Below are positions 1-11,900 of a stretch of DNA of 64,000 nt, one piece after another; position 1 is the stretch's first letter, and every line of letters begins with the position of its first letter. The stretch is from assembly GCA_018350325.1 (NCBI GenBank), contig JAEVLN010000020.1:1209796-1273795 (forward strand), given 5' to 3'. The stretch is from Globodera rostochiensis. Taxonomy: Eukaryota > Nematoda > Chromadorea > Rhabditida > Heteroderidae. The position numbers and the translations under genes are program-made. Under the pieces are notes generated by a model, which did not search any database, was not told where the DNA came from, and worked only from the letters and a program-made list of their open reading frames with translations.

Positions 1-120
1 TAATCGGATCTTTGGGTGATATTTTCGAGCAATTATCCAGCAGATCCGTGTGAAATCGGCGGGTTAGCCTTTAACACTGACAGCCAAGTGAGTAAGAATA
101 TTTGATGAGATAATGACGCT

Positions 121-605
121 TGGAAAGAAGAAGAGGGGAAAAGGGAGGAGAAGAGGGAATGGAAGAGAAGACGGAAGAGAAGAGGGAAGGGAAGAGGGAA
201 GAAAGAGGGAAGGGAAGAGAAGAGAAGAAGGAAGAAAAAAAGAGAAGAGAAGATGGAAGAAAAGAGGGAAGAAAAGAGAGAAGAGGGAAGAGAGAATGAA
301 GAGAAGAGGGAATAAAAAAGAAGAGGGAAGGGAAGATGGAAGAAATGAAGGAAGAGAAGAAGAGAAGAGGGTAGAAAAGAGGAAAGAGAAGATGGAAGAG
401 AAGAAGGAAGAAAAAAAGAGAAGAGAAGATGGAAGAAAAGAGAGAAGAGGGAAGAAAAGAGAGAAGAGGGAAGAAAAGAGAGAAGAGGGAAGAGAGAATG
501 AAGAGAAGAGGGAAGGGAAGATGGAAGAAATGAAGGAAGAGAAGAAGAGAAGAGGGAAGAGGGAAGAAAAGAGGAAAGAGAAAATGGAAGAGAAGAAGGA
601 AGAGC
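121..605. repeat. polypurine (GA-rich) tract
   Basis: About 485 bp of almost pure A/G on the plus strand, built from shuffled units such as gaagagggaag and gaaaagagagaag. Both strands carry long open frames here (Lys/Glu/Arg-rich one way, Phe/Leu/Ser/Pro-rich the other). These follow from the base composition and are not read as genes. Purine tracts with mirror symmetry can adopt triplex (H-DNA) structure; that is general knowledge, not something shown here. Confidence 0.9.
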
Positions 606-1088
606 GCCCTCCGATTAGTTGACACGTTTTTTGAGACGATGATGATGGATGGGGTCAAAACTTGGGCAACATATGCGGAAGAGGCCGTTGGGGGGGGGGG
701 GAAGAAGCTGACACAACAACAAGTGCTGTGCTCCTCGGCTCGTTAAAAGGAAGTTTGGCCAAGGACGGCACCGCCGGCGGCGCCTTGGCCAAGAATGAGT
801 GCCCGAGGGAAGAGCTCTCCGGCAGCGGCGGCTCTTAGCCCTTTGGGGTTGAGAATTTATTGACGTGTTATTAGCCGAAGCCGCCGCACACTCTCCCCCC
901 CCCCCGCCCCCCACTCTCGCCGCAGAGAAGCGCAGCGGCAGTTGCGAGGGACCGAGAGAGTGCAGCTCCGCGAGAGAGCGTCAGACAGACACTCTGATAA
1001 CAGGTCGAGAACGAGCGGATAGATTGCTTGGTGTCCATGGGCTTTTATCATTGAGTGGTGTTAGAACACAGACGAGAGATTTGTTGAC

Positions 1089-1108
1089 AAAGAGAGAAAG
1101 AGAGAGAG

Positions 1109-1140
<32 letters not shown>

Positions 1141-1188
1141 AGGGAAAAAGAGAGAGAGGAGAGGGAAAAAGAGAGAGAGAGGAGAGGG

Positions 1189-1234
<46 letters not shown>

Positions 1235-1453
1235 GGAAAGAGAGAGGGAAAGAGAGAGAGGGAAAGAGAGAGAGGGAAAGAGGGAAAGAGAGAGAGGGAA
1301 AGAGAGAGAGAAAGAGAGAGAGGAAAAGAGAGGGAGAGGAGAGGGGAAAGAGAGAGAGAGAGAGGGAAAGAGCGAGGGAAAGAGAGAGAGGGAAAGAGAG
1401 GGGAGAGGGAAAAAGAGAGAGAGGAGAGGGAAAAAGAGAGAGAGAGAAGAGGG

Positions 1454-1485
<32 letters not shown>

Positions 1486-1608
1486 GGAAAGAGAGAGGGA
1501 AAGAGAGAGAGGGAAAGAGAGAGAGAGGGAAAGAGAGAGAGGGAAAGAGAGAGAGGGAAAGAGAGGGAGAGGAGAGGGGAAAGAGAGAGAGAGAGAGGGA
1601 GAGAAGAG

Positions 1609-1639
<31 letters not shown>

Positions 1640-1653
1640 GGAAAGAGCGAGTG
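1089..1653. repeat. polypurine tract, gagagagggaaag units
   Basis: About 565 bp of GA microsatellite mixed with gggaaag units, nearly free of pyrimidines on the plus strand. It is more regular than the tract at 121-605 and ends sharply at unique sequence near 1654. Open frames across it on both strands are compositional artefacts. Confidence 0.9.
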
Positions 1654-4098
1654 GAGAAATGTCCATTATTCCGTCGGGACGGACTCTCAAAAGCCGCTCG
1701 AGAATGCTGATGGCGCCCAGTGCCACGCTGCGCCCCCGAGGGCACAGTGAATGAATGCGTGTGAATGCGTGCACTAATCCGTCCTTTCTTTCTCTGCCCC
1801 TAAGCCTCTCCGCTATTTCGCTAATTACTCTTTCTCTGACGGCGCTTTCTCTCCAACAAAAAGACGCAATTTCTCTCTTTCTCACTTTGTTCTCGCCCGT
1901 CGTATACATTTCTAATGGCGCTGACTCTTTTATCTTTTCCCGCTTTATGGCCAAAATGCTTTTTCTTTTGGCGAGGGAATGGCAAACCGGCGGGAGCAAA
2001 GCGCGACGGTGGCAGCGAATGAATGAGATTATTGGGGACGGTTGGCCCCCGAGGGGAGAGCGAATGAATATGGCGGGCAAATTGGTGGCAAAAGAAAAAT
2101 GGGGATGGGTGAAAGATAATATAGAAAATCATGAACAATTTGCAATCAAAATCCTTAAAATTTGCTAATTTCAAAATTTAGGCATTTCCACGGCACAAAT
2201 TGATCGATTCGGAATCATTTTGTCTCAACACTTTTGATCAATCAATCATTTCAATTCGTCTTTTGATCGGAGCCCCCAGAGACCAACCAAAAGCCCCGAG
2301 GGGCTCCCCGCCCGTCCGTATAATTATTTCAAAAAAAAAAAAGAATTTCCCAAATCTCTAAATGGCCCTATCAAAAAAGGGGAGGGGGTGGGGGGAGGCT
2401 ATTCCATCAACAAAAACAACTGCCACTTTTCAGCAAAAACAGCTGTTGGGGGGGGGGAAGTTTTGAATTTTTGCATTTTAATTAAGTTCAAACGGAGAAC
2501 GGCAGACAGCGAGAACAACACACAAAGCGGGCAGAGAGCGAGAGTAACGTCAGAGAACGCGCAAAAGGAAGAGAGCGTTAGAGAAAAGCGACGAATGTTT
2601 TCATAAAACAAATCAAACAGAAGAAATAAAAGGAAGGAATAGCATATAAAATGCAGAGAGCGATAGAGAAAATGGGCTCAGAGATTTGCTGTCAGTTGCC
2701 TAATTGGAGTTTTAATGGATTAATTTGTAAGAAGTGTCTGTCTGATTGTCGGACTCCCCCCGAGGCTTACACCCCACAGGCGCGGGCACGCAAAATCAAT
2801 TAATTATTGATTGGATAAAAAGCAACGCGCGCGAAACGTCTCGCAGCCTGCGGTCGGCAACCGCATGCGTGCGCTTGCCCTCGGCAAAATGCCCTCGAGT
2901 TAGTTAGTTACGTTTGCTTCCGCCCGCCTCTTGTGCTAATTTTGCCACCCTGGGGTGGGCAGGGGGGGGGGCGCCAGTGCCGCCGTTGCCTTCAAAGGCA
3001 TTTTGCAATGCCTTCGGGCATTTGAGTTTTTAAAATTGCCAAGTTAAAGCAATCGATAATTGGGCTTTATGGTTTCAACCTGCGCTCTTCTTCAGTCTTT
3101 TACACTTTAAGGACAGCAAAAAGTGTGGGAATTCCGTGCCGACGATGTGAGTGTGCATTTGGCAAATGTGCTAAATTTTCCGGAACGGAAGTGTCCAATT
3201 AAGCCAAGGACCGCTTAAAAACAACGCGTCGCCACAGCTGTTGCACTGAATGGGCAGCGCATGACGTGTGGCCCTAATGGTGCCGAGTTTTTGGGACGGA
3301 AATGGAAATGGCGGGCGAAATGCCCTCGGGGGACGGAAGGAGAACATTTGTATTTGCGTCTCTGACAAATGTGAAAATAAAATAAAAATCATTAAAATTA
3401 AATTAAAAAGCTAACAAATCACTCCGCCAAATTGTATGAAAGCATATTAATATTTAAAATAAATGCCTTAAATTGAAACGCCCGAGGCGCGTTCCCTCCA
3501 AAACTGCTGAGAGTTGTTAAACAAAAACTAAAAATTCTTAAAATAAAAATAAAAAGTCTCAGACGATGCCCGGAGGCATAAATCCGTCCTGAGTTTGCGT
3601 AGAATTGATTTTGCCACAGGCACTTGGCCCGCGGGAAAATGCCTCGAGGGTATGGGCACAATTTGCGCCTCGAGCGCTGACGGCACATTAAAGCGGTCCA
3701 CGGCATAATTGAGCCCGCGAGAAAAAAATGTGTGCCCGTCTAACGGACCTCTTGGGAGTTTGGGCATTTCCATGCCCTGAAGCAAATTGTAAAACTGTTT
3801 TAAATTCAGAGTCTTAAGTTTTAGTTTTATTCAAAACGAAAGTAAAAAGAATTCAGACTGAAATTCCAAAAAATTTAAATTTTGTGTGCAGCGTCAAACA
3901 AAAGCGAAATTAGCGAAGGGACGCCGGGGGGGGGGGGGAAGCCACGGAAGTGCGTAAAATGGGCAAATTTGGGCGGGGGGGGGGGAAGTGATTTAAATTA
4001 CTTCAAAGAATAAAAAAGAGATTAAAATGCATCTTAAAAACTAATTAGGAACCATTTAAAGTCTCTCCCCAATTGACATGACTTAAAGTCCCCCCCCC
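1654..4098. other. no gene recognised
   Basis: A mixture of unique sequence, short poly-G runs (near 2449, 2966, 3927 and 3975) and AT-rich stretches. Short open frames lack conserved motifs and clean splice structure. Two perfect short hairpins stand out at 2292-2305 and 3007-3022 and are described in the findings. Confidence 0.5.
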
Positions 4099-6085
4099 CT
4101 AAACCAACATTGACTCTTTTATGGCAAAATGCCATCTTCTTTTGCCAATCGGTCTGCTGCCCACCTTGAGAAAGTGCGGCTTTGGTGGTAGTGGTGGAGG
4201 CGCTGGACGAGGGCATGCCGTCGGCACAAATGTGGCCCCCGAGGCATCGGCACTGCCGTCGCTGTGCTCGGAAAGGACTCCCTCAGGGCATGGCAACGGT
4301 GCCGGAAGTTGGGGACGCTTTGGCTGTGCAGTGGCGGGAGGGGACGCAATTTGCACGGCCGGACATTGGGGCTGAGAGAGAAAACATTTTGTTTTAAGAC
4401 GACATCTGAGATTTTTTGGTTAAATTACGGTGAATTTTGATTTGGATGCCGGGATTTTAGGAAATCGTAAAATTCCATCAGTCGGTGCTTAGAACCTGAG
4501 TTGGACAAATTCCGTTTGGGACCCGTCTTTTCGCCCCGGGAGACATTTCCATCGCTTCGAGCAATTTGAACTGCGCCTCAATTTCGAGCAGTACATTTCC
4601 CGGAGGCGTGCGCTTTCGCGCCTGTCTCTTCCGCGCTGCACCCGCGCCCCATTCTTCGTCCGCGTCGTCCATTTTCGCGCTTTTCCGCTTCCGTAACCGC
4701 TCCGCGTTGCAACGTCGCGAATCGCGGATTCGCTGCCGCGGGTGGCAACGCTGCAGCTGCTGCTGCTCAACAATTGCTGTCCTCCGATGGCACTTTTCTT
4801 CTTCGGCACAAAGCGATTTTTGTTGTTCGCCGGGGGCTACCGCGGAATCTAAGGCGCCCGAGGGCATCATTGTCTAAGGAATTGCGGGGGGGGGGTCAAG
4901 AGGAAGCAAAGAAACGGCGGAATAATCTTCAGATCGGACAAAATAATTCAGCAGGCCTCAAATTGTGGACAATATTTAAACAAAATTGGGATTATTGCCT
5001 TTTTGGGCAGAAGGTTAAGAATTTGGTTCTTTGTGTGCATCCATAGCCTTGGGGGATTGGCGGGGGGGGGGAGGTTTTTGACAGCCGATCGCATTTTCCC
5101 CCTCCCCTCCCCTCCGGCGTCGTCGACGATGAAGAGCGATGTGAAGGCCCCCCCCCAATGCGCCCATTTTTACACCTCAATTCGACAGAATGCCTTTTGC
5201 CTTTGGGGGGTGTCCTTCGCCCCATCGCCCGAAGCGTCGGACTCAAATTTCCATTTTTCGGCCTTCAGCCAAAGAAAGGGCGACGCTTTTTTATGGGTTC
5301 GCAAAATTTGTCTGTTTTTGTGCAATTGATTTGCGCAAATCAAAATTTGCTGTTGGGCGGCGTTTAAATTCAATTTTAAATGTTCAAAGATTAAATTTTG
5401 GGGGTTTTCTCTTGGCATACAAATTTTGGGTTTTCAAAGGTTTAAATTCCAATTTCCGTTTTTGAAAAGGAAAACAAAAATATACCGGCGGCCTCTCAGC
5501 GGCAACGTCCAATTCGTGCCGACAATTGTCCGGCGGTGAGCTGCAAATGTCGAATTCCACCAGAGTGTTCAGCGAATCCGTCGTTGACGAATTGTGCGTG
5601 TCCTCCTCCGCGTCTTCGATTAAAGACTTTTAGTGACCATTTCCTCACAAAAAGTTTATTTAAATGCATAAGAAAACCTATCGAAGGAATGATTTAATTT
5701 AAAGCTTTGAAATGGCATTTTAAATAAATTCAAGCGAATTTGAAATTTTAGGAATTATCAAATTTGTATTTCACCAGATTAAACAATTAATATAAAAATG
5801 CCCACTTTCTTCAACAAATTGTGCCCAAATTTGTTTTTCTTCGCCGCCCAATCGCTCGCCGATTTCCAACCCTTCCGCCAATTTGGCCATAAACTTCGCT
5901 ACCGTCCCATCACTTTCGCCGTGAATCGCCGTGCCATAACGGCGGGTGCCCGTCCCCCGCGGCACTTTTGGCGGCGGAATGCCAAAACGGACGGACGCCA
6001 ACACTTCGGCACAATCCAACGGAAATTGGGCGCATTGGGCGGCGGCGGCACAATCCGGGAGGGCCAAAAGTTCGAGCTGTGCCAA
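4099..6085 (-). CDS. candidate C-terminal exons of the PDZ/PTB gene
   Basis: Several minus-strand segments look coding and could continue the gene at 6138-7965. They are 6085-5771 (contains DCAEVLASVRFGIPP), 5628-5490 (SLIEDAEEDTHNSSTTDSLN, ending at a gt donor), 5418-5175 (ends ..KAFCRIE before a gtgtaa donor), 4870-4495 (basic and acidic patches, LLEIEAQFKLLEAMEM) and 4350-4099 (Pro/Ala-rich, ending at a stop). I could not fix the splice junctions or phases, so this may be one gene or two. No RGS or GoLoco motif was seen. Confidence is low and exon limits are approximate. Confidence 0.3.
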
Positions 6086-6137
6086 CTGTTTTTGACTGAA
6101 ATTGTCTTTTTAGTCTAATTTTAGAAGAATTCATTAA

Positions 6138-7965
6138 TTATTTGAATATTATTTCATTAATAATTGCGTTCAACCGGGGTAATCGTATCATAACTAAGCT
6201 TATGAATGGACATTCAGCAACACAACCGTACACCCACCGGCATTGAATGCCCAGCGCGCGCGCGAGCTGCACATGGGCTGCATGCTGCAGCGCAAATTCG
6301 CTCGGCACGCAACAGAACATTATGACGACGATTGCGTCTGAACTGCACGAGTCATCGTCTTTATCCCCGGAGGCAATGAGCACGCCGAACACGTCCGACT
6401 CGACTCGACTGCGGCCAACCGCGCGTATGCGACGGAATGGAATTGGCACGGCCGAGGGGGCGGTGCGAAGTCGGAGGGTTAGCTGAGGGGGGGGGGGGAT
6501 TTCGCTTTTAATATTTAAATTAAATGAAATAATTCAAAATAATTCCTCACCTTTTCCTCAAAAACATTGAGCACACAAAGTTCGGCAGACTTTTCGGGGT
6601 TTTCCACCAACAGACGGTTAAGGAACAGCAACCCCTTGGGGGAGGGGATGGAATTGAATGATTAATCCTCTGAGTTAACCTTAACTCACTTTTAAAAAAT
6701 AATTATTTAAAGTTTTATAATTTTAGCCCCATTTATAGCTTCTAATTTAACAAAAAAAAATGAAATTTAATCCATAGATTTATGTTTGGCCTTCTGTTTA
6801 CTTTGTCCACCAGCAGTGACGGGTCCCCCAAAAAGTGTCCCTCCCGTCGTTGTTGGCCTCCATTGTTGGTGGCGCTGGGCTCGGCCAATGGACAAAATCG
6901 GCCCAAATATTTGAGCGCCCATTGGGCGACCAGCAAATGCGGGGACAGATACGGGGACGGGGGTGAAAGCGGGGACAGAACCGGGGAAGTGCCGCTGACG
7001 TTCGAAATAGGCGAGAGCGGAGAGTTTGCATTTGGCGCAATTCCCGAAGATTGCTGGAAGTGAATTTTTGGCGAACTTTGCCCGAGGCTCCGCCGAATAT
7101 GCCCCGAGGGCATTGAACCACACTTTTGGGCCAATGAGAAAATCGAAGCAAAGCCTAAAGAAAACATTGTGAAGTTTTATTTCGGAAACATTTTAAACAT
7201 GCTTAAGCCTTAAAGCAACTCGGGACCTTGGACTGAAGTGTCCTCGGCGTGACGGTTAATTTTGGACTGATTTGGACAACCCGGAGGTGGAGGTGAAAGC
7301 AGCCGGTTTCTCTGAAATTGGGGGAAGTTTAAATGAAGAAGCCCTGGGGGGTCGGACCCGGTAACGATTTGAACGGTCAGAGAACAAACATTTTCGCTGG
7401 AAGGGCGGCAGACGATGCGGGCGAGGAGAGGGCGACGGACAACGCTTAAGGGGCGGCGGAGGCTTCGAATTTAATTAAATTTTTGCAAAATTCGAACCCT
7501 AACAGTTAGCCAAACTTCCCGCCGCCGTCGCATCACTTTTCGCATTTTGGACACCACCTCCAAATGGTCCAACCCGGCAACAGATTCCCGATCGATCGCC
7601 AAAAGTCCGTCGCACGACTGAATTTCATAAATTTTGAGTTCAGTTTTCGAGTTTTGGTCAAATAATGAAACTTCTGAATTAAAGCAAAACTAAATTTTCC
7701 TTAAATCTGCCTTTTTCCAAATTCAAATTGCTGATCGAATCAGCAGCCTCACCCTGAGGCCATTCTGATGAGCAATGCCTCCGGGGATGACATTTAGTTT
7801 TGCCGGCCCGGATCCCTCGAGGGTAAAGCCAAAGCCGGCCGCCGAATGTTTGTCGGAGTTTTGGCCGTTGGTACAGCGCAAAAACACAGTGATCAGTTTG
7901 GCCTGTCGCACTTTTGAATTTTGGCTAAATTTGCCCGAATTCGATGAGGAGGAGGACGAATCCAT
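6138..7965 (-). CDS. PDZ and PTB-like domain protein (RGS12/loco-like N-terminal half)
   Basis: The ATG at 7965 opens an exon (7753-7965) that joins in phase to 7504-7617. Together they encode a PDZ domain: a carboxylate-binding loop GFGFTLEGSGP, then GGIAHQNGLR, SCDGLLAIDRESVAGLDH and a final strand REVWLT. Later exons are less certain: 7462 to about 7390, about 7290-7216, about 7160-6780, about 6640-6550 and about 6486-6138. They contain ALKYLGRFCPLAEPS and further down SDVFGVLIASG and HVQLARALGIQC. In order and spacing these resemble the PTB domain that follows the PDZ domain in RGS12 and Drosophila loco, which regulate G-alpha signalling. That comparison is from memory. The PDZ call is firm; the RGS12 relation is an inference, and I found no RGS domain downstream. 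Confidence 0.55.
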
Positions 7966-8499
7966 CGGCACTTTATTCCTATAAAATAAGAATCGGTTCT
8001 TTTTAAGGTTATAATTAAAATGACTTTGAAAAACGCTGCGGGGGGGGGGACAATTCAAAAATTGGCAAATTTTATTCAATTTTTGCTGTTGAATATAAAA
8101 TTAATTTTTGGAGTTTAAAATATAAAAAAAGGCCAACGCCCCGGAGAACCTTTGGGAAAACAGAAAACAGAAGGCGAAGAGAATGGACGGGATGGCCTCC
8201 ACCACAAATTGACCAACAAAACTAATTATTTATATTTTACTTTGTTTATAATCCAAAAGTTGGGCAAACAAACAAAAATCGGGGGAAAACCTAAAAATGA
8301 AACTTATTTATTTACTTTTTATTTGTTCTGACCGACGGTTGAGCAATCAAACAAAAATGGGATACATTTATCAGCAAACTTTTATGTATTTAATTAGTTT
8401 TTGTGTATTTGTCGGCTCATTTGTTTTATGAATGCCTTTAGGGGTTTTGGTTGCGTTACTTTGACCTCGGGCATTTTTGCTGGGATTTGTGCTGCCCGG

Positions 8500-8930
8500 G
8501 GGGGGGGTAGAATAGAGGGGAGGGGGGGGGGAATCGGGAAAGGTCGGGGAAAGGGATTCGAATTCGAACATCCCCGAGAGAGGTTAGGGGAGGCCGGGGG
8601 GGGGGGTTGGGAAAAGGGATTCGAATCGAATTCAAACACCCCCGAGAGAGGTTAGGGGAGGCCGGGGGGGGGGGTTGGGAAAAGGGATTCGAATCGAATT
8701 CGAACATCCCCGAGAGAGGTTAGGGGAGGCCGGGGTGGGGGGGGGGGGTTGGGAAAAGGGATTCGAATCGAATTCAAACACCCCCGAGAGAGGTTAGGGG
8801 AGGCCGGGGTGGGGGGGGGGGGTTGGGAAAAGGGATTCGAATCGAATTCGAACATCCCCGAGAGAGGTTAGGGGAGGCCGGGGGGGGGGTTGGGAAAAGG
8901 GATTCGAATCGAATTCGAACATCCCGGATC
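8500..8930. repeat. minisatellite, about 67-73 bp unit, six copies
   Basis: Copies begin with gggattcgaat near 8550, 8618, 8686, 8758, 8831 and 8898. Each runs through a ccccgagagaggttagg block into a poly-G stretch of variable length. The unit comes in two forms, ending gaacatccc or aaacacccc, which alternate over the first five copies, so the array grew partly as dimers. Open frames on both strands are products of the repeat. Confidence 0.9.
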
Positions 8931-11900
8931 GATTTCGAATTCAGAAAGACCAGTCAGCAAAAGGAGGGAGTCGACGCCGAATTTCGGGGAGAAATTTTAA
9001 AATTTTTGTCCAAAAAAAATGTCACCGGTTAACGCATATAAATGAAACTTTTGCCTGCCGATGTGAAAATGTCGCCGTTTTGTTGGGAAATTCGATGGAT
9101 TTCGTTGAGGAGACTCATAAATTACATAAAAACGGCGGAATTTGACGCATTTACAATAAATAATCCGCGACATTTTGTGAGGGAATATAATTCTGCTGCT
9201 GTTTTTGGGTTGGGTTGGGGCGATTACACATTTTACGGGGGAGGGCATTCCCACGACATTAAATAAAAAGTTTAAATGTTTAAATTAATTAAATTGTTAA
9301 CATAAAATGTATAATATTTTGTGGTAATGCTAATTGGAAAGAATTAAACGCCGCCCTCTGATCACCTCTTATCCCCCAGCAGTCGGCGCCCAAATCACCC
9401 TCAACATTTGCTGCCGCCGGATATGCCATCATTAAATCATTCACCCCCGGGGCTTCCCCCCCCCCCCGGGGCTTCCCCGGACCCCCCCCCCCCCCCCCCG
9501 GGGCTTCCCCGGACCCCCCCCCCCCCCGGGGCCTCCCCGGGGACCCCCCCCCGCCGACGCCGCTTATAGTTACATAATGTCATAATGTGGTCACAACAAA
9601 TGGTCAAAGATTCTTCGACAAAATTAAAGTGCAAATTAAACATTTTTGACTTTTTGATGGAATTCCATTCGAATGGACAAATAAATGAATGAATGGAAAG
9701 CGATTTCGGGCAGATGGACACCGGACGATTGGTATAAAAGCAAAGGAAATTTCGAGCGCTCGAAGAGAATTTGGAAATTAAAATTGAAATTAATTTGAAA
9801 TTTGGGCTTATTAAATTTGAATTAGGGTTAAATTTATAGTTCGGCATTTAAATAAAATTCATTGGCTTTTTCTATTAATGCGCCAAAAATAATTACTTTT
9901 TTTTGTACCTAAAATTCATTTCTTTCATTTTTCTTTCGTTTTTGGCATTTTGTGATAATTTGTGCTAAAGCATAACTATTTCTGTACGCTCTCGGCACAT
10001 TTCCCCTACAAAACCAAAATTTGTAAGGGGGCGTGGGGCGTGGGGCGTGGGAAATAAATTAAATGCCATAAAACGTTTTGTCAGATTTGGCACAAAAGGC
10101 TACATTTTTTCTAAGCTTTTTATGGAAGTGAAACACGCTTTTGCGTTTGCGTTTCATCGCCCCAAAAATCAAAAGAATTTATTTCACTTTTTTCTTTTAT
10201 TTCTTTTTCGCCTAAGCCTAAGCCTAAGCCTAAAAGAGGAAAGGCTGCGCGGCTTCTTACCGTAATTCCTTCCATAAAAGCAGCTTTTTGTTAGCGCGGA
10301 ATTTAAATTTTTTGGCACAACGAATGGCGCCATTGGCATATTGTCACTTTTTCTTTGTCTTGGGCGTTTTTGCCGCTTAATTTGGACTAAAGACTGACCG
10401 AATAAATATAAACGAAGTGAATGAATGGAAACTTTTTCCCCATTTTTTGCATTCGCCCACCTGCCGCCCACCTTTTCAGTCTCAGGCATATAAAACTCTA
10501 AATTATAATGCATTTTACGCATTTTATGAATTGTTAGCCTCGCGGCCAATGAATGAATTTGTTACCATTGCCAAATTATTTTATGATTTGTTTAAGTTTA
10601 GATTAAATTAATTAATACGACTTGTGAAAGTGTTCCAGGGAAGCCTAAAATAACCTTACAAATTTTGGACCGATTACGGGGAAAAAAGCAAATTTTAAAT
10701 TTATACTAATTTGTCTGTAGAAGACAGGCATTCTGTTTTTCCTGACGAATCCCGAAAAAAAGGAGATGCTATTCACTAATTTTAAAGCAAAAATGTAATT
10801 TAACATAAAATAAAGGCTTCGTGTAATTTTTAAAGCAATTACCCCCGGGGAAAACTTTTTCTTTCCTCCTTTTTCTTCCGTCTGAATTTTTCTTAAAAAT
10901 CTCAAAAAGTCGGAGGAATTCAGCCAATGCCCGATTATTCAAGCTTCAAAAAGGCATTTTTATGTTTTGTGCCTCCGGCGCCGTTCCAATTTTTCATTTC
11001 CAAGGCGCCGGCCGCGCTTTTAACATTATCTAATCTCGGATTTTTGAATATAAAAGCAGCTAATTCTCTTACATTAGATGGGAAAATCCCCGGAAGGGAA
11101 CAAAACACTGACGAGGGGAACATCCCTTCCGGGTCAAAGTGCACGCAGCACGTGGGTGGACGGGCGGGCGTACTCACGCCGTGTGCGGTTCGCGCGCGTG
11201 CGATGTGTTGCGTACATTTGCCCTGCGGGGGCGTCCAACCAAAAAACAACAAAAGAGCGTCAAGTGAATGCCCCTTTTAGCCGTCCGCCCCCTCAGGGGA
11301 AGTTGTTCGTTTGAACTCAAACAATAAATATGTCAAAGGCAAAAATATTAATTAGCTGAAAGTTGCCATTCCCCGAGGCCTTAGTTTTTCAGAATCTTAC
11401 TCTTAACGTAAAGCAATTATTTGTTAAAACCCAACTAATTTTCAAAAAGGAAACAAATGAAATCGCAAATATTTTAAATTAATTTAAAATAATTTCATAG
11501 TTTTATAATCGTTTTCAATAAGTTAAAAATAATTTTGCCAATTTGAATAAATTTCTGTGCCCAGAAGGCGATGCTTCGATTAAATTTTGACGGGAATTAA
11601 ATTGATAAAATAGTTTTCGGACACAAATAATTGGAATAAATGTTTATTATTAATTAATTAAGAAGTATTTATACGTAATTAGCGGCCTCCACGGAAAGTG
11701 TCCGATTTTTGTTTTAAAAAAGCGGCGGATTTTAAACTCTCCGAATAAAATGACCCCCGAAAACAAACGAAAGAACGAACGAACGAATTCATTCGCCGCC
11801 GAATGAATTGGCCTAATTCGGAGGTGACGTAATTGCGGCGGTCTCGCGAAGTCTCCCAAACTTTTTTCCGCCGATACAAACAAAAAAATAAATTGGAGGA

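Noticed and set aside
113..622. Long Lys/Glu/Arg open frame on plus and Phe/Leu/Ser frame on minus
   Set aside because: Both strands are open because the DNA is a polypurine repeat; there are no splice sites, start context or domain.
981..2080. Long Ser/Leu/Phe-Pro frames (254 and 339 codons) on minus and an Arg/Glu frame on plus
   Set aside because: They follow the GA microsatellite at 1089-1653 and are open in several frames at once.
10210..10233. Chromosome end suggested by telomere repeats
   Set aside because: Only four copies, and unique sequence continues on both sides.
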